NCBI GenBank assembly: GCA_934167685.1
Contig: CAKPLQ010000005.1
Location: forward strand, 1 to 41,121
Direction: 5' to 3'
Source: an uncultured Clostridia bacterium
GTDB lineage: Bacteria; Bacillota; Clostridia; TANB77; CAG-508
DNA: 41,121 bases
The translations under genes and the position numbers were made by a program. Below the pieces are notes generated by a model. The model was not told the DNA's origin. It saw only the letters and a list, made by a program, of their open reading frames with translations, and made no database searches. Positions 33,141 through 41,120 of the stretch are shown here, piece after piece (within the stretch, counting starts at the first letter, position 1; each line of letters starts with the position of its first letter).

Positions 33141-33350
33141 TTATATCGGAAAACCTGATGCCAAATGGAATGTCCTCTTCATAATCAACTTTCCTGTCAT
33201 ATCATACCGAAAAATTTGACCTGTTCCTGCCTCAAGGTTTTTCCAAACCTCTCTTGCCAGCATCCCATTAGGATAAAATAATCTGGCATCTTTAGCCTCG
33301 AACCATTCTCCTGGTATCATGCTCTGTTTCCAATTAATTTTACATTTCAT
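33141..33350 (-). CDS. Unrecognised 69-residue protein
   Basis: I do not recognise the family. The product (MKCKINWKQSMIPGEWFEA...) is basic and aromatic-rich; ARLFYPNGMLAREVWKN followed by RYDMTGKLIMKRT is loosely reminiscent of a MORN-type beta repeat. That it is a real gene is supported by AAGGAGG eight bases before the ATG, a consensus-like promoter, and a GC-rich terminator after it. Its base composition is visibly richer in G and C than its neighbours, which suggests a separate origin. Confidence 0.65.
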   Translation of the reverse strand: MKCKINWKQSMIPGEWFEAKDARLFYPNGMLAREVWKNLEAGTGQIFRYDMTGKLIMKRTFHLASGFPI

Positions 33351-33385
33351 ACTGTATATCCTCCTTGGTGATTTATTATTCTTCT

Positions 33386-33414
33386 ATTATAACACTTTTT
33401 TTAGAAAAATACAA
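33386..33414 (-). promoter_or_regulatory. Predicted promoter of the 69-codon gene
   Basis: TTGTAT (33409-33414), 17-base spacer, TATAAT (33386-33391) on the minus strand, between gatB and the small gene. Confidence 0.7.
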
Positions 33415-33474
33415 ATTATGTTTACAAAAGTCCTGATTTCATATACGAAAAATGTTTTTATGGTTCAAGATAAT

Positions 33475-34914
33475 TTATTTTTTCAACTCCTCTGCAAACA
33501 TTTTATTAAGCATTTGTGGATTTGCCTTACCTTTAGTCTCTTTCATAGCTTGTCCAACTAAAAATCCTAAAGCTCTTTCTTTTCCAGTTTTATAATCTGC
33601 AACTGATTGTGGGTTTGCTTCAATTATCTTTGTTACAACTTCTTTTATAGCTCCCTCATCAGAAATTTGAATCCAACCTTTTTCTTTAATTATATCTTCT
33701 GGGTCTCTTGGATTTTCAAATAATTCCACTAATACTTTTTTACCAATACTAGAACTAATTGTTCCTTTGTCAATTAATTCTACTAATTTAGCTAGTTGCT
33801 TAGCATCAAATGGTATTTCTATTGGGTCCATTTCTGTTTCATTTAAAATTCTAGAAATATCTGATATTATCCAGTTGTTTACTGCTTTATAGTTTCCACA
33901 AATTTCAGAAGCTTTTTCAAATAAATCTGATAGGTATTTTGATGATGTTATTATTCCTGCATCTTTTTCAGATAATTTGTATTCTGTTAAATATCTTTGT
34001 TTTCTGCTTTCTGGCATTTCTGGTAAACTATTTTTAATATTTTCTATATATTCTTCTGATAGTTTTATTGCTACTAAATCTGGTTCTGGGAAATATCTGT
34101 AGTCTTGTGCATCTTCTTTGTCTCTCATTGAAAATGTTTTTCCAGATACTTCATCCCATCTTAATGTTTCTTGCTCAACTTCTCCACCATTGTCAATAAC
34201 ATCAACTTGTCTATCTATTTCATATTCAAGTGCTCTAGTAATACTTCTAAATGAATTCATGTTTTTCATTTCTGTACGTGTTCCAAGTTTTTCTGAACCT
34301 ACTGGACGAATTGATGTGTTTACATCAGCTCTAAATGAACCTTCTTGCATTTTACAGTCTGATACTTCAATATATTCAAGTATTGATTTTAATTTTTTCA
34401 AATATGCATCAACTTCTTCTATTGAACGAAAATCTGGTTCAGATACTATTTCTATTAAAGGCACACCAGCTCTATTTAAGTCTACTAATGCTCCCCCTCC
34501 TAGTTCATCATGATTTAGTTTTCCAGCATCTTCTTCTATATGAATACGTGTTATTCCTATTTTTTTCTTTCCTTTACTTGTCTCTATTTCTATATATCCA
34601 TGCTCACATAGTGGCTTGTCGAATTGTGATATCTGATATGCTTTTGGTAAGTCTGGGTAAAAATAGTTTTTTCTATCATTTTTACTGTTTCTTGATATTT
34701 CACAATTTGTTGCAAGTCCTGCTCTTACTGCATATTCTACTACTTTTTCATTTAATTTTGGTAGTGTTCCTGGCATTGCCATACATATTGGACATACTTG
34801 TGTATTTGGTTCTGCTCCAAACCTTGTTGGACAACTACAGAATATTTTTGTATTTGTTGATAGTTCAGCATGAACTTCTAATCCCATTACTACTTCATAA
34901 TCTTCTCTTGCCAT
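33475..34914 (-). CDS. gatB: Asp/Glu-tRNA amidotransferase subunit B
   Basis: GatB binds misacylated Glu-tRNA(Gln) or Asp-tRNA(Asn) and activates it before amidation. The start is typical (YEVVMGLEVHAELSTNTKIFC), with the zinc-binding cysteines in FCSCPTRFG and VCPICMAMPG. Further signatures: ADVNTSIRPVG, GTRTEMKNMNSFRSI and YRYFPEPDL. The C-terminal YqeY-like tail ends NPQMLNKMFAEEL. Length 479 is normal. Its ATG overlaps the gatA stop by one base (TAATG). Confidence 0.97.
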   Translation of the reverse strand: MAREDYEVVMGLEVHAELSTNTKIFCSCPTRFGAEPNTQVCPICMAMPGTLPKLNEKVVEYAVRAGLATNCEISRNSKNDRKNYFYPDLPKAYQISQFDKPLCEHGYIEIETSKGKKKIGITRIHIEEDAGKLNHDELGGGALVDLNRAGVPLIEIVSEPDFRSIEEVDAYLKKLKSILEYIEVSDCKMQEGSFRADVNTSIRPVGSEKLGTRTEMKNMNSFRSITRALEYEIDRQVDVIDNGGEVEQETLRWDEVSGKTFSMRDKEDAQDYRYFPEPDLVAIKLSEEYIENIKNSLPEMPESRKQRYLTEYKLSEKDAGIITSSKYLSDLFEKASEICGNYKAVNNWIISDISRILNETEMDPIEIPFDAKQLAKLVELIDKGTISSSIGKKVLVELFENPRDPEDIIKEKGWIQISDEGAIKEVVTKIIEANPQSVADYKTGKERALGFLVGQAMKETKGKANPQMLNKMFAEELKK

Positions 34915-36392
34915 TATTGTGCACCTCCCTTAAATGTAGGTTTATATTTTTCACGGAAGTTTGTTGCTTGTTCATAAGCATATGCTGCTTTTATTATTGT
35001 TTCTTCACTAAATTTATTTCCTATAATTTGCATACCAATTGGAAGTCCTTGACTATCTACACCACAAGGTACTGATATTCCTGGAAGTCCCGCTATATTT
35101 ACAGATACAGTACAAATATCAGATAAATACATTTCCATTGGATTTGTTAACCTTTCACCTAATTTGAAGGCTGTTGTTGGAGATACTGGTGTTACTATAA
35201 TATCATATTTTTCAAATGCTTTATTAAATTCATTCATCACAAGTGTACGTACTTGTTGAGCTTTTTTGTAATATGCATCATAATATCCTGAAGATAATAC
35301 ATAAGTTCCAAGTATAATTCTTCTTTTTACTTCTGCTCCAAAAGCTTCACTTCTAGATTTTTTGTAGATTTCTTTTAATGTTTTTGCTTCTGGTGATCTA
35401 TATGTGTATCTTATTCCATCATATCTTCCTAAATTTGAGCTTGCTTCTGCACATGCAATTATATAATATGTTGCTAATGCATAATTTGCAATGTCTAATG
35501 AAAATTCTTCTACTTCTGCTCCCATTTTTTTGTATTCTTCTATTGATTTTTCTAATGATGCTTTAACTTCCGGATTTATTCCTTCTCCATAGAATTCCTT
35601 TGGAACTCCTATTTTTAATCCTTTAACATCTTTTTGTAATGCCTTAGTATAATCTTTTTCTCCTACATCTACTGATGTTGTATCCATTTCGTCATGTCCT
35701 GCAATTACATTTAATAGTTCTGCACAGTCTTGTACGTCTTTTGTGAATACTCCAACTTGGTCAAGTGATGATGCAAATGCTACTACACCATATCTTGAAA
35801 CTAATCCATATGTTGGTTTTAAACCTACAACACCACAAAATGATGCTGGTTGACGGATACTTCCACCTGTATCTGTTCCTAATGCCCATGGCACCATATT
35901 AGCTGCAACTGCTGCTGCCGAACCTCCTGAAGAACCTCCTGGTACTCTTGATAAATCCCATGGATTTCTTGTTTTTTTAAAGTATGAATATTCAGTTGAA
36001 CCTCCCATTGCAAATTCATCCATATTTAATTTTCCTAAATCTATCATCTCTTCTGCATTTATTTTTTTCATTACTGTTGCATCATATGGTGCAACGAAGT
36101 TTTCTAACATTTTTGATGCACATGTTGTTTTTACTCCTTTAGTGCAAATTATGTCTTTTATTCCTATTGGTATTCCAGCTAATTTTCCAACCTCTTCTCC
36201 TCTATCTATTTTGGCTTGGATTTCTTCTGCTTGTTTCATTCCTTCTTCTGTTAGTTCTGTTATAAATGCTTGTACTTCTGGTTCTTTTTCTTTTATTCTA
36301 TCTACATAAGCTTTTGTTATCTCTGTTATTGTTAATTCTTTGTTTTTTATTTTTTCTTGTAACTCATGTACTGTTAATTCTGTAATATCCAT
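34914..36392 (-). CDS. gatA: Asp/Glu-tRNA amidotransferase subunit A (amidase)
   Basis: GatA releases ammonia from glutamine for the GatB site. It is an amidase-signature protein with the Ser-cisSer-Lys triad: Lys in GIPIGIKDIICTKG, and the serines in VPGGSSGGSAAAVA and TDTGGSIRQPASFCG. Length 492 is normal. It lies 24 bases after gatC. The complex implies that this organism makes Gln-tRNA, Asn-tRNA or both by the indirect route. Confidence 0.97.
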   Translation of the reverse strand: MDITELTVHELQEKIKNKELTITEITKAYVDRIKEKEPEVQAFITELTEEGMKQAEEIQAKIDRGEEVGKLAGIPIGIKDIICTKGVKTTCASKMLENFVAPYDATVMKKINAEEMIDLGKLNMDEFAMGGSTEYSYFKKTRNPWDLSRVPGGSSGGSAAAVAANMVPWALGTDTGGSIRQPASFCGVVGLKPTYGLVSRYGVVAFASSLDQVGVFTKDVQDCAELLNVIAGHDEMDTTSVDVGEKDYTKALQKDVKGLKIGVPKEFYGEGINPEVKASLEKSIEEYKKMGAEVEEFSLDIANYALATYYIIACAEASSNLGRYDGIRYTYRSPEAKTLKEIYKKSRSEAFGAEVKRRIILGTYVLSSGYYDAYYKKAQQVRTLVMNEFNKAFEKYDIIVTPVSPTTAFKLGERLTNPMEMYLSDICTVSVNIAGLPGISVPCGVDSQGLPIGMQIIGNKFSEETIIKAAYAYEQATNFREKYKPTFKGGAQ

Positions 36393-36416
36393 ATTCTTCC
36401 TCCTATCTCTTTATTG

Positions 36417-36704
36417 TTAGTTTAATACCTTTGGTAGTTTAAACATATGTTGGTCTTGTGTTGGCGCATTTGCTAATAAACTATCTACGTCTTCAAATCT
36501 CTTTACTTCATCTTTTCTAAATACATTTTTTGCCTCATTTGCTCCGATTGTTATGTCTAAATCATCAACAGGTGCATTGTTTACTATATTGGCAAAGTTT
36601 AATATGTCTTGTAAATGTAACATATATTTTTCTATCTCTTCTTCTTTTAGCTCTAATTGTGCTAAATTTGCAATATGCAATATCTCTTCTTTACTTACTT
36701 TCAT
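36417..36704 (-). CDS. gatC: Asp/Glu-tRNA amidotransferase subunit C
   Basis: Small subunit that clamps GatA to GatB. The 95-residue product has the family start KVSKEEILHIANLAQLELKEEE and the later NAPVDDLD and FRKDEV elements. AGGAGGG precedes the ATG. It is the first gene of gatCAB, downstream of a promoter whose -35 lies beside a copy of a 23-bp repeat. Confidence 0.95.
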   Translation of the reverse strand: MKVSKEEILHIANLAQLELKEEEIEKYMLHLQDILNFANIVNNAPVDDLDITIGANEAKNVFRKDEVKRFEDVDSLLANAPTQDQHMFKLPKVLN

Positions 36705-36739
36705 AATGACCCTCCTAGTTCTTACTTTTTAATGTGCTT

Positions 36740-36768
36740 ATTATATACCGTTTTTGTGAAAAAAACAA
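36740..36768 (-). promoter_or_regulatory. Predicted promoter of gatCAB
   Basis: TTGTTT (36763-36768), 17-base spacer, TATAAT (36740-36745) on the minus strand. The 23-bp repeat copy at 36777-36799 begins 8 bases upstream of the -35. Confidence 0.7.
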
Positions 36769-36776
36769 GCTATAAG

Positions 36777-36799
36777 TATACATTTTTTAAGGTTTTAGC
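36777..36799. repeat. Fourth copy of the 23-bp repeat, at the 3' end of the ATPase gene
   Basis: Starts TATACATTTTTTAA, identical over 14 bases to the three copies at 38124-38192, then GGTTTTA where they have CGATTTTA. It overlaps the stop codon of the ATPase gene. Confidence 0.65.
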
Positions 36800-38064
36800 G
36801 CTGTAATTGGAACAATATAAATTCCAGTTTCAGGATCTTTGGCTATAACATCTGTAAAACCAACTATAATGCACATAAATTTAGGTTTTTTTATCATATT
36901 ATTATATAAACTTAATAAATTCTTCTTTGCATTTTCAACTTCTCTATAACTCAATTTTATTTCTGCAACTGCGTACTCTCCATCACTAAATTCTAATATT
37001 GAATCAGCCTCTAAACCTGTAACATTATCTCTAAAATGATATAATTTTCCACCTAAATAATCCATATAAATTCTTAAATCTCTTTCAACTAATGCCTCGA
37101 ACATAAATCCAAATGTTTTTGGATCATTTATCAATTTTTCTTTTGTTAAATCTAAACATGCACATGCTAATGATGGGTCTGTAAAATGTCTTTTTACTGT
37201 TTTTCCTAATCTACTTGGTGACCTATAGTTTTCGCTATATGCATTTTGATTTTCAGTTATGTGAAGTCTATTTAATACATCCAAATAATCATCAACTGTA
37301 ATTCTACTTTCAATCATTTCTTTTTCATTGGCACATTGTTCTATATCATTTAATATAGTTTTTTTACCTGCAATTGTTGACTCATTTCTAGCTAGACTTT
37401 TTAGTAACATTAACATTTTATTTTTATCTCTTTTTTTATCATCATTTATATCACTATCAAGAATTGCATCAATATAACTTTTTGGTATTATCCCAGTTTT
37501 ATCTTCTGCTGTTCTTATGTTTGATGGCCATCCACCTCGTATAATTAAATTGGCTAATTCTTGTAGTGTAATTTTATCATTTAACCCATTTTTTAAATTG
37601 TTATTTAGCATATCTTGTATTGATGCTTTTCCTGTTGAATCTCCTGATTCATATAAACTCATAGTATGCATTTGTATTTTTCCAATTCTGCCAGCTCCTG
37701 AATGATGTATTTTTTCTTTTTGTTCTTCGTCTGTTAATTTTGTAGAGCAAGTCAAAATATAATTTCCCTTTTTAGTAGTTTCATCACACTTTCTTCTAAC
37801 TGCATCCCATACTTCTGGAATTATATTCCATTCGTCTATTAACTCTGGTCTTTCTTCTTCTAAAATTAAATCCAAGCTCAATTTTGCTTTTTCTTTACTT
37901 TCATCTTCATCCATTAGTACAACACTATTTGCGTGATTTAAAGAAGCCCATGTTTTTCCACACCATTTAGGGCCTTCAATGCTTACTGCTCCAAAAATCT
38001 CCAAATATTCTTCTATTTTTTTATCTATTAATCTATCTATGTATTCTTTTTTTCTTAAAGTCAT
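36787..38064 (-). CDS. AAA+ ATPase with DUF4143 C-terminal domain
   Basis: Protein of the AAA_14/DUF4143 group, common in mobile or accessory gene pools and of unknown function. The P-loop is SIEGPKWCGKTWASLNHA near residue 27, Walker B-like RPELIDEWNIIPEVWDAV, a sensor-type YILTCSTKLTDEE, and the C-terminal region has FGFMFEALVERDLRIYMDYLGGKLYHFRD and EADSILEFSDGEYAVAEIKLSY, a PD-(D/E)XK-like fold feature. Length 425 is typical. GGTGATGTTAAA precedes the ATG. It is the only member of its transcription unit, bracketed by 23-bp repeats. Confidence 0.88.
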   Translation of the reverse strand: MTLRKKEYIDRLIDKKIEEYLEIFGAVSIEGPKWCGKTWASLNHANSVVLMDEDESKEKAKLSLDLILEEERPELIDEWNIIPEVWDAVRRKCDETTKKGNYILTCSTKLTDEEQKEKIHHSGAGRIGKIQMHTMSLYESGDSTGKASIQDMLNNNLKNGLNDKITLQELANLIIRGGWPSNIRTAEDKTGIIPKSYIDAILDSDINDDKKRDKNKMLMLLKSLARNESTIAGKKTILNDIEQCANEKEMIESRITVDDYLDVLNRLHITENQNAYSENYRSPSRLGKTVKRHFTDPSLACACLDLTKEKLINDPKTFGFMFEALVERDLRIYMDYLGGKLYHFRDNVTGLEADSILEFSDGEYAVAEIKLSYREVENAKKNLLSLYNNMIKKPKFMCIIVGFTDVIAKDPETGIYIVPITALKP

Positions 38065-38088
38065 TTTAACATCACCTTCCTTCTTTAT

Positions 38089-38117
38089 ATTTTACCATAC
38101 ATTTTACATATATTCAA
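38089..38117 (-). promoter_or_regulatory. Predicted promoter of the DUF4143 ATPase
   Basis: TTGAAT (38112-38117), 17-base spacer, TAAAAT (38089-38094) on the minus strand. Three 23-bp repeats begin six bases upstream of the -35. Confidence 0.65.
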
Positions 38118-38123
38118 TTTAAA

Positions 38124-38192
38124 TATACATTTTTTAACGATTTTAATATACATTTTTTAACCATTTTGATATGCATTTTTTAAAAGCAAAGA
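38124..38192. repeat. Three tandem 23-bp direct repeats upstream of the ATPase gene
   Basis: Copies at 38124-38146, 38147-38169 and 38170-38192 have an exact 23-base period. All share TATACATTTTTTAA (third copy TATGCATTTTTTAA), then a variable part (CGATTTTAA, CCATTTTGA, AAGCAAA). A fourth copy is at 36777-36799. There are no unique spacers, so this is not CRISPR. The 23-base period is close to two helical turns, as for a protein-binding array or iterons. Confidence 0.8.
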
Positions 38193-38225
38193 GCTTAATA
38201 AGAATTTTTTCTTATTTAAGCTCTT
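38189..38225 (-). terminator. Terminator hairpin of ldh
   Basis: AAGAGCTTAATAAG (38189-38202) pairs with CTTATTTAAGCTCTT (38211-38225) with one bulge. The T-tract on the minus strand is broken (TTTGCTTTT). It lies 10 bases after the ldh stop and touches the third 23-bp repeat. Confidence 0.7.
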
Positions 38226-38235
38226 CATCTTTGTT

Positions 38236-39192
38236 CTATGCATTTAAAATTGGATTAATTTCATTTTCTATATTTTCTTTCATAATATCACAACTATGAT
38301 CAAATTTTGCTTGGTCTTCTTTATTTAATTTTAATTCCAAAATTTCCTTTACTCCATTTTTATTAATAATTGCTGGAACACCTATATACATACCTTTTTG
38401 ATTATATTCTCCATTTTGATATGTTGATACTGTTAGTATTGCATTTTCATCATTTAAGACTGCTTTTACAAGTCTATTTAAAGCCATACCAATTCCATAA
38501 TATGTTGCTCTTTTCTTTTCTATAATTTCATAAGCTGCTTGCCAAACACCATCATGTATTTTCTTTAAGTCTTCCATTGGATGATGATTATCTTCCATAA
38601 TGTCTATCATCTTTTTACATCCAACATAACAATGTTCCCAAGGAACAAATGATGAATCTCCATGTTCTCCTAATATATATGCATGAACATTTTTGCTTGA
38701 AACATCTAAATATTCAGCTATTAAATATCTTAAACGTGCTGTGTCTAATACTGTCCCTGAACCTATTACTCTTGATTTTGGCAATCCAGATACTTGTGCT
38801 ACAACATATGACATTAAGTCTACTGGATTACTTGCAATTACAAATACTCCATCAAATCCACTTGCCATTACTTGTTCTGTTATTTCTTTTACTATTTTAG
38901 TGTTTGCTACTGCTAGCTCTAATCTTGATTGTCCTGGTTTTTGTGGCAATCCTGCTGTTATTACTACAACATTAGCATCTTTACATTCTGAGTAATCTCC
39001 TGCTTTTATATCCATTTTTTGAGGTGCATATGGTAATCCATGTGATAAATCCATTTCCTCTCCTTTTGCTTTATCTTTTAGTACGTCTATTAGTACAAGT
39101 TCATCTACTCCGCCTTGGTTCATCATGGCATATGCCATACTCATCCCTACAAATCCTGTTCCTACTAATACTACTTTTTTGTTTGTATCCAT
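38236..39192 (-). CDS. ldh: L-lactate dehydrogenase
   Basis: NAD-dependent reduction of pyruvate to L-lactate, a fermentation end step. Rossmann loop VVLVGTGFVGMSMAYAM, the substrate arginine region LPQKPGQSRLELA, NPVDLMSYV, and the catalytic His in YILGEHGDSSFVPWE are all present. Length 318 is normal. The presence of Gln in the pyruvate-binding LPQKPGQSR loop fits lactate rather than malate dehydrogenase. Monocistronic, with a TATAAT at 39224-39229 preceded by TGG and an unclear -35. Confidence 0.95.
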   Translation of the reverse strand: MDTNKKVVLVGTGFVGMSMAYAMMNQGGVDELVLIDVLKDKAKGEEMDLSHGLPYAPQKMDIKAGDYSECKDANVVVITAGLPQKPGQSRLELAVANTKIVKEITEQVMASGFDGVFVIASNPVDLMSYVVAQVSGLPKSRVIGSGTVLDTARLRYLIAEYLDVSSKNVHAYILGEHGDSSFVPWEHCYVGCKKMIDIMEDNHHPMEDLKKIHDGVWQAAYEIIEKKRATYYGIGMALNRLVKAVLNDENAILTVSTYQNGEYNQKGMYIGVPAIINKNGVKEILELKLNKEDQAKFDHSCDIMKENIENEINPILNA

Positions 39193-39223
39193 AATTTATC
39201 TCCTCCTCTTTTTTGTCGATACT

Positions 39224-39229
39224 ATTATA
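39224..39229 (-). promoter_or_regulatory. -10 box of the ldh promoter
   Basis: TATAAT on the minus strand preceded by TGTGG, an extended-type -10; the -35 region (TTTCAA or GTTTCA) is weak. About 30 bases before the ldh ATG. Confidence 0.5.
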
Positions 39230-39290
39230 CCACATTTTTAGGATTTTGAAACTTTTTTATTGTAATTTTTTTATTTATTTTTTCAGTCCT

Positions 39291-40313
39291 TTACTTTTCA
39301 ATATCTTTTATGTGCAATTCAATATCTTCTGCTCTAGGTAGTTGAGATTGTAAATATTCAGGCATATCTTCTAATAGTTTATATTCGCTAACTCCAATAG
39401 GCTTATTTATATCCTTTAAAGCATATTCTGCTGTAAAGTTGTCTTTTCCTTTACATAGTAATAATCCAATAGTTGCATTATCATCTTTATCTTTTACTAA
39501 ATCATCTACTGCCGATAAATAAAAATTGAGTTGTCCTGCATCAGTTGGTTCAAATTCTCTTGCTTTCAATTCAACTACTATATAACACTTTAATTTTAAG
39601 TGATAAAAAAGTAAATCTATAAAATATTCTTTTCCTCCTACCTCTAATTTATATTCACTTCCTACAAATGCAAACCCTTTTCCTAACTCTATTAAAACAT
39701 CTTTTATTTTATTTATCATTGCATTTTCTATCTGTAGTTCTTTGACTTTACCTTTTATAGAAATAAAATCAAACAAGTATGGGTCCTTCATAGTCTGAAT
39801 AGCTAAATCACTCTGCACACTTGGTAATGTTAAATGAAAATTAGTTATTTTTTCTGCTAATGCTTGTCTTTCATAAACCTTTCCATTAATTTGCATCTTT
39901 AACATATTTGATGACCAACCATTTTGTACTGTTTCTTTTATATACCATTTTCTTTCTTCAATATTAACTATTTTATCCATTAAAATAATATTATGATACC
40001 ATGTAATTTGTGCAAGAACTTCTTGCACAAATTCAAAATCTGGATATTCTTCTGCAAATTTTCTCATATATTTTAAATTTCTCACTGAAAATCCTTTTAT
40101 TTCAGGAAATTCTATTTTTAAATCCATTGACAAATTATCTATAAATTTATTTCCCCATTGACTATTCTCTAAAATAATTTTCCCAATATGCCAATACATA
40201 AACATTAATTCTTTGTTTACTGCATAAATAGCTTTATATCGAGCATTTACTACTTCTTGTTTAATATTTTCTAATAATGATTTATATTTATTAATATCTA
40301 TTTTATTATTCAT
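39291..40313 (-). CDS. DUF1016/YhcG-type PDDEXK nuclease-domain protein
   Basis: Protein of the YhcG family, with an N-terminal DUF1016 domain and a C-terminal PDDEXK nuclease-like domain. The N-terminal part has YWHIGKIILEN, GFSVRNLKYMRKFAEEYP and ITWYHNIILMDKI. The nuclease core is visible as GKEYFIDLLFYHLKLKCYIVVELKA, the D...ExK pattern, followed by GQLNFYLSAVDD. I start at M12 of the longest frame, after GGAAAGAGGG. About 340 residues is normal. The family is frequent near restriction-modification and mobile genes; role unproven. It starts two bases from the end of a decayed BRO-type gene. Confidence 0.88.
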   Translation of the reverse strand: MNNKIDINKYKSLLENIKQEVVNARYKAIYAVNKELMFMYWHIGKIILENSQWGNKFIDNLSMDLKIEFPEIKGFSVRNLKYMRKFAEEYPDFEFVQEVLAQITWYHNIILMDKIVNIEERKWYIKETVQNGWSSNMLKMQINGKVYERQALAEKITNFHLTLPSVQSDLAIQTMKDPYLFDFISIKGKVKELQIENAMINKIKDVLIELGKGFAFVGSEYKLEVGGKEYFIDLLFYHLKLKCYIVVELKAREFEPTDAGQLNFYLSAVDDLVKDKDDNATIGLLLCKGKDNFTAEYALKDINKPIGVSEYKLLEDMPEYLQSQLPRAEDIELHIKDIEK

Positions 40314-40314
40314 T

Positions 40315-40910
40315 TTACCCTCTTTCCAATTTGACAAATTTTGCATTTTTTGCAGTTATAATATTTTTTCCTGTTTCTTTTTCTAATTGTTCTTTGGCTA
40401 TTTTAGCAATATTGCCACCTTTTATTACAGAATCTTTCGCATTATCTATTCCTCTTTCACTTTTGTTTTTTGATATTTCTGTTGATGATGTTTCTGCAAG
40501 CATATTCAAAACCAATTCCATATTAGTCATATTATCCCTTAAATTTTCTTTTTTTAATCCTTTCAAGTTTTTGTATTCTTTTTACTGAATCCCCTTTTTT
40601 CCTATACGTATCTAATGCTCTATTTATTGCAAGTTCTGGGTCATATGCTTCATCAATTCGTTCTCTTCCTACTTGTGCCAACCATAATTCAAATGGTTCT
40701 GCCTTTTTTGATGGTATTGATTGTATTAAACGTAATATTGGTTCAGTATTCATTACATCTGTATTGTAATATTTTCCATCTATTGATTTCATTTTCAGTC
40801 AAAACAGTAACAACATCAACAACAGAAAAATACCATTTCTCTTGTTCCTCATTCCATTTAGTTCTAATCTTTTTGTCCTCGAATAATTTAAGTTCATTAT
40901 TTTTTTCCAT
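40315..40910 (-). pseudogene. Decayed BRO-N/DinD-type antirepressor-like gene
   Basis: Three fragments in three different frames line up with one BRO/DinD-type protein. Fragment 1 starts at an ATG at 40908-40910 and reads MEKNNELKLFEDKKIRTKW, then NEEQEKWYFSVVDVV, the start of a BRO-N domain. About 30 expected residues are then missing. Fragment 2 (40532-40792) reads SIDGKYYNTDV, LLRLIQSIPSKKAEPF-like and WLAQVGRERIDEAYDPEL. Fragment 3 (40315-40566) reads LRDNMTNMELVLNMLAE and ends near the nuclease gene. The family's central region between fragments 2 and 3 is also mostly lost. The product cannot be functional as a single protein. Confidence 0.8.
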
Positions 40911-40972
40911 TTTATTTGAACACTTCTCTTTTTATTTATATAGGTTGATTCAATTATTTTTATTTCATCAAG

Positions 40973-41001
40973 ACTATATCATATTTCAAACATTTTTTCA
41001 A
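40973..41001 (-). promoter_or_regulatory. Predicted promoter ahead of the decayed BRO-type gene
   Basis: TTGAAA (40996-41001), 17-base spacer, TATAGT (40973-40978) on the minus strand. It would now drive the nuclease gene through the pseudogene. Confidence 0.6.
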
Positions 41002-41009
41002 TACTTTTT

Positions 41010-41120
41010 TTAGAACTTTTGTTCTTTAATGCTACTAGTTAATATTTTATTTAAAATTAATATAGAGAAATAGTTGAAATATAAGCTTTGAATGAAATGG
41101 CGAATGTGCATGAAGAAATT
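41010..41120 (-). other. Open frame running off the right edge, possible gene 3' end
   Basis: A minus-strand frame is open from the window edge for 36 codons to a TAA at 41010-41012, containing FNYFSILILNKILTSS. The related repeat copy at 33044-33091 encodes a similar ILILNKTLTS stretch in the matching frame. It could be the end of a mobile or repeated gene, or chance in AT-rich DNA. Confidence 0.2.
41033..41080. repeat. 48-bp dispersed repeat, copy B
   Basis: Same orientation and 39 of 48 identical to 33044-33091, eight kilobases away. It lies just beyond the promoter of the decayed BRO-type gene. Confidence 0.6.

Noticed and set aside
38124..38192. Possible CRISPR array
   Set aside because: Only three contiguous copies with no unique spacers and no cas genes; the repeats are AT-rich and placed at a promoter.
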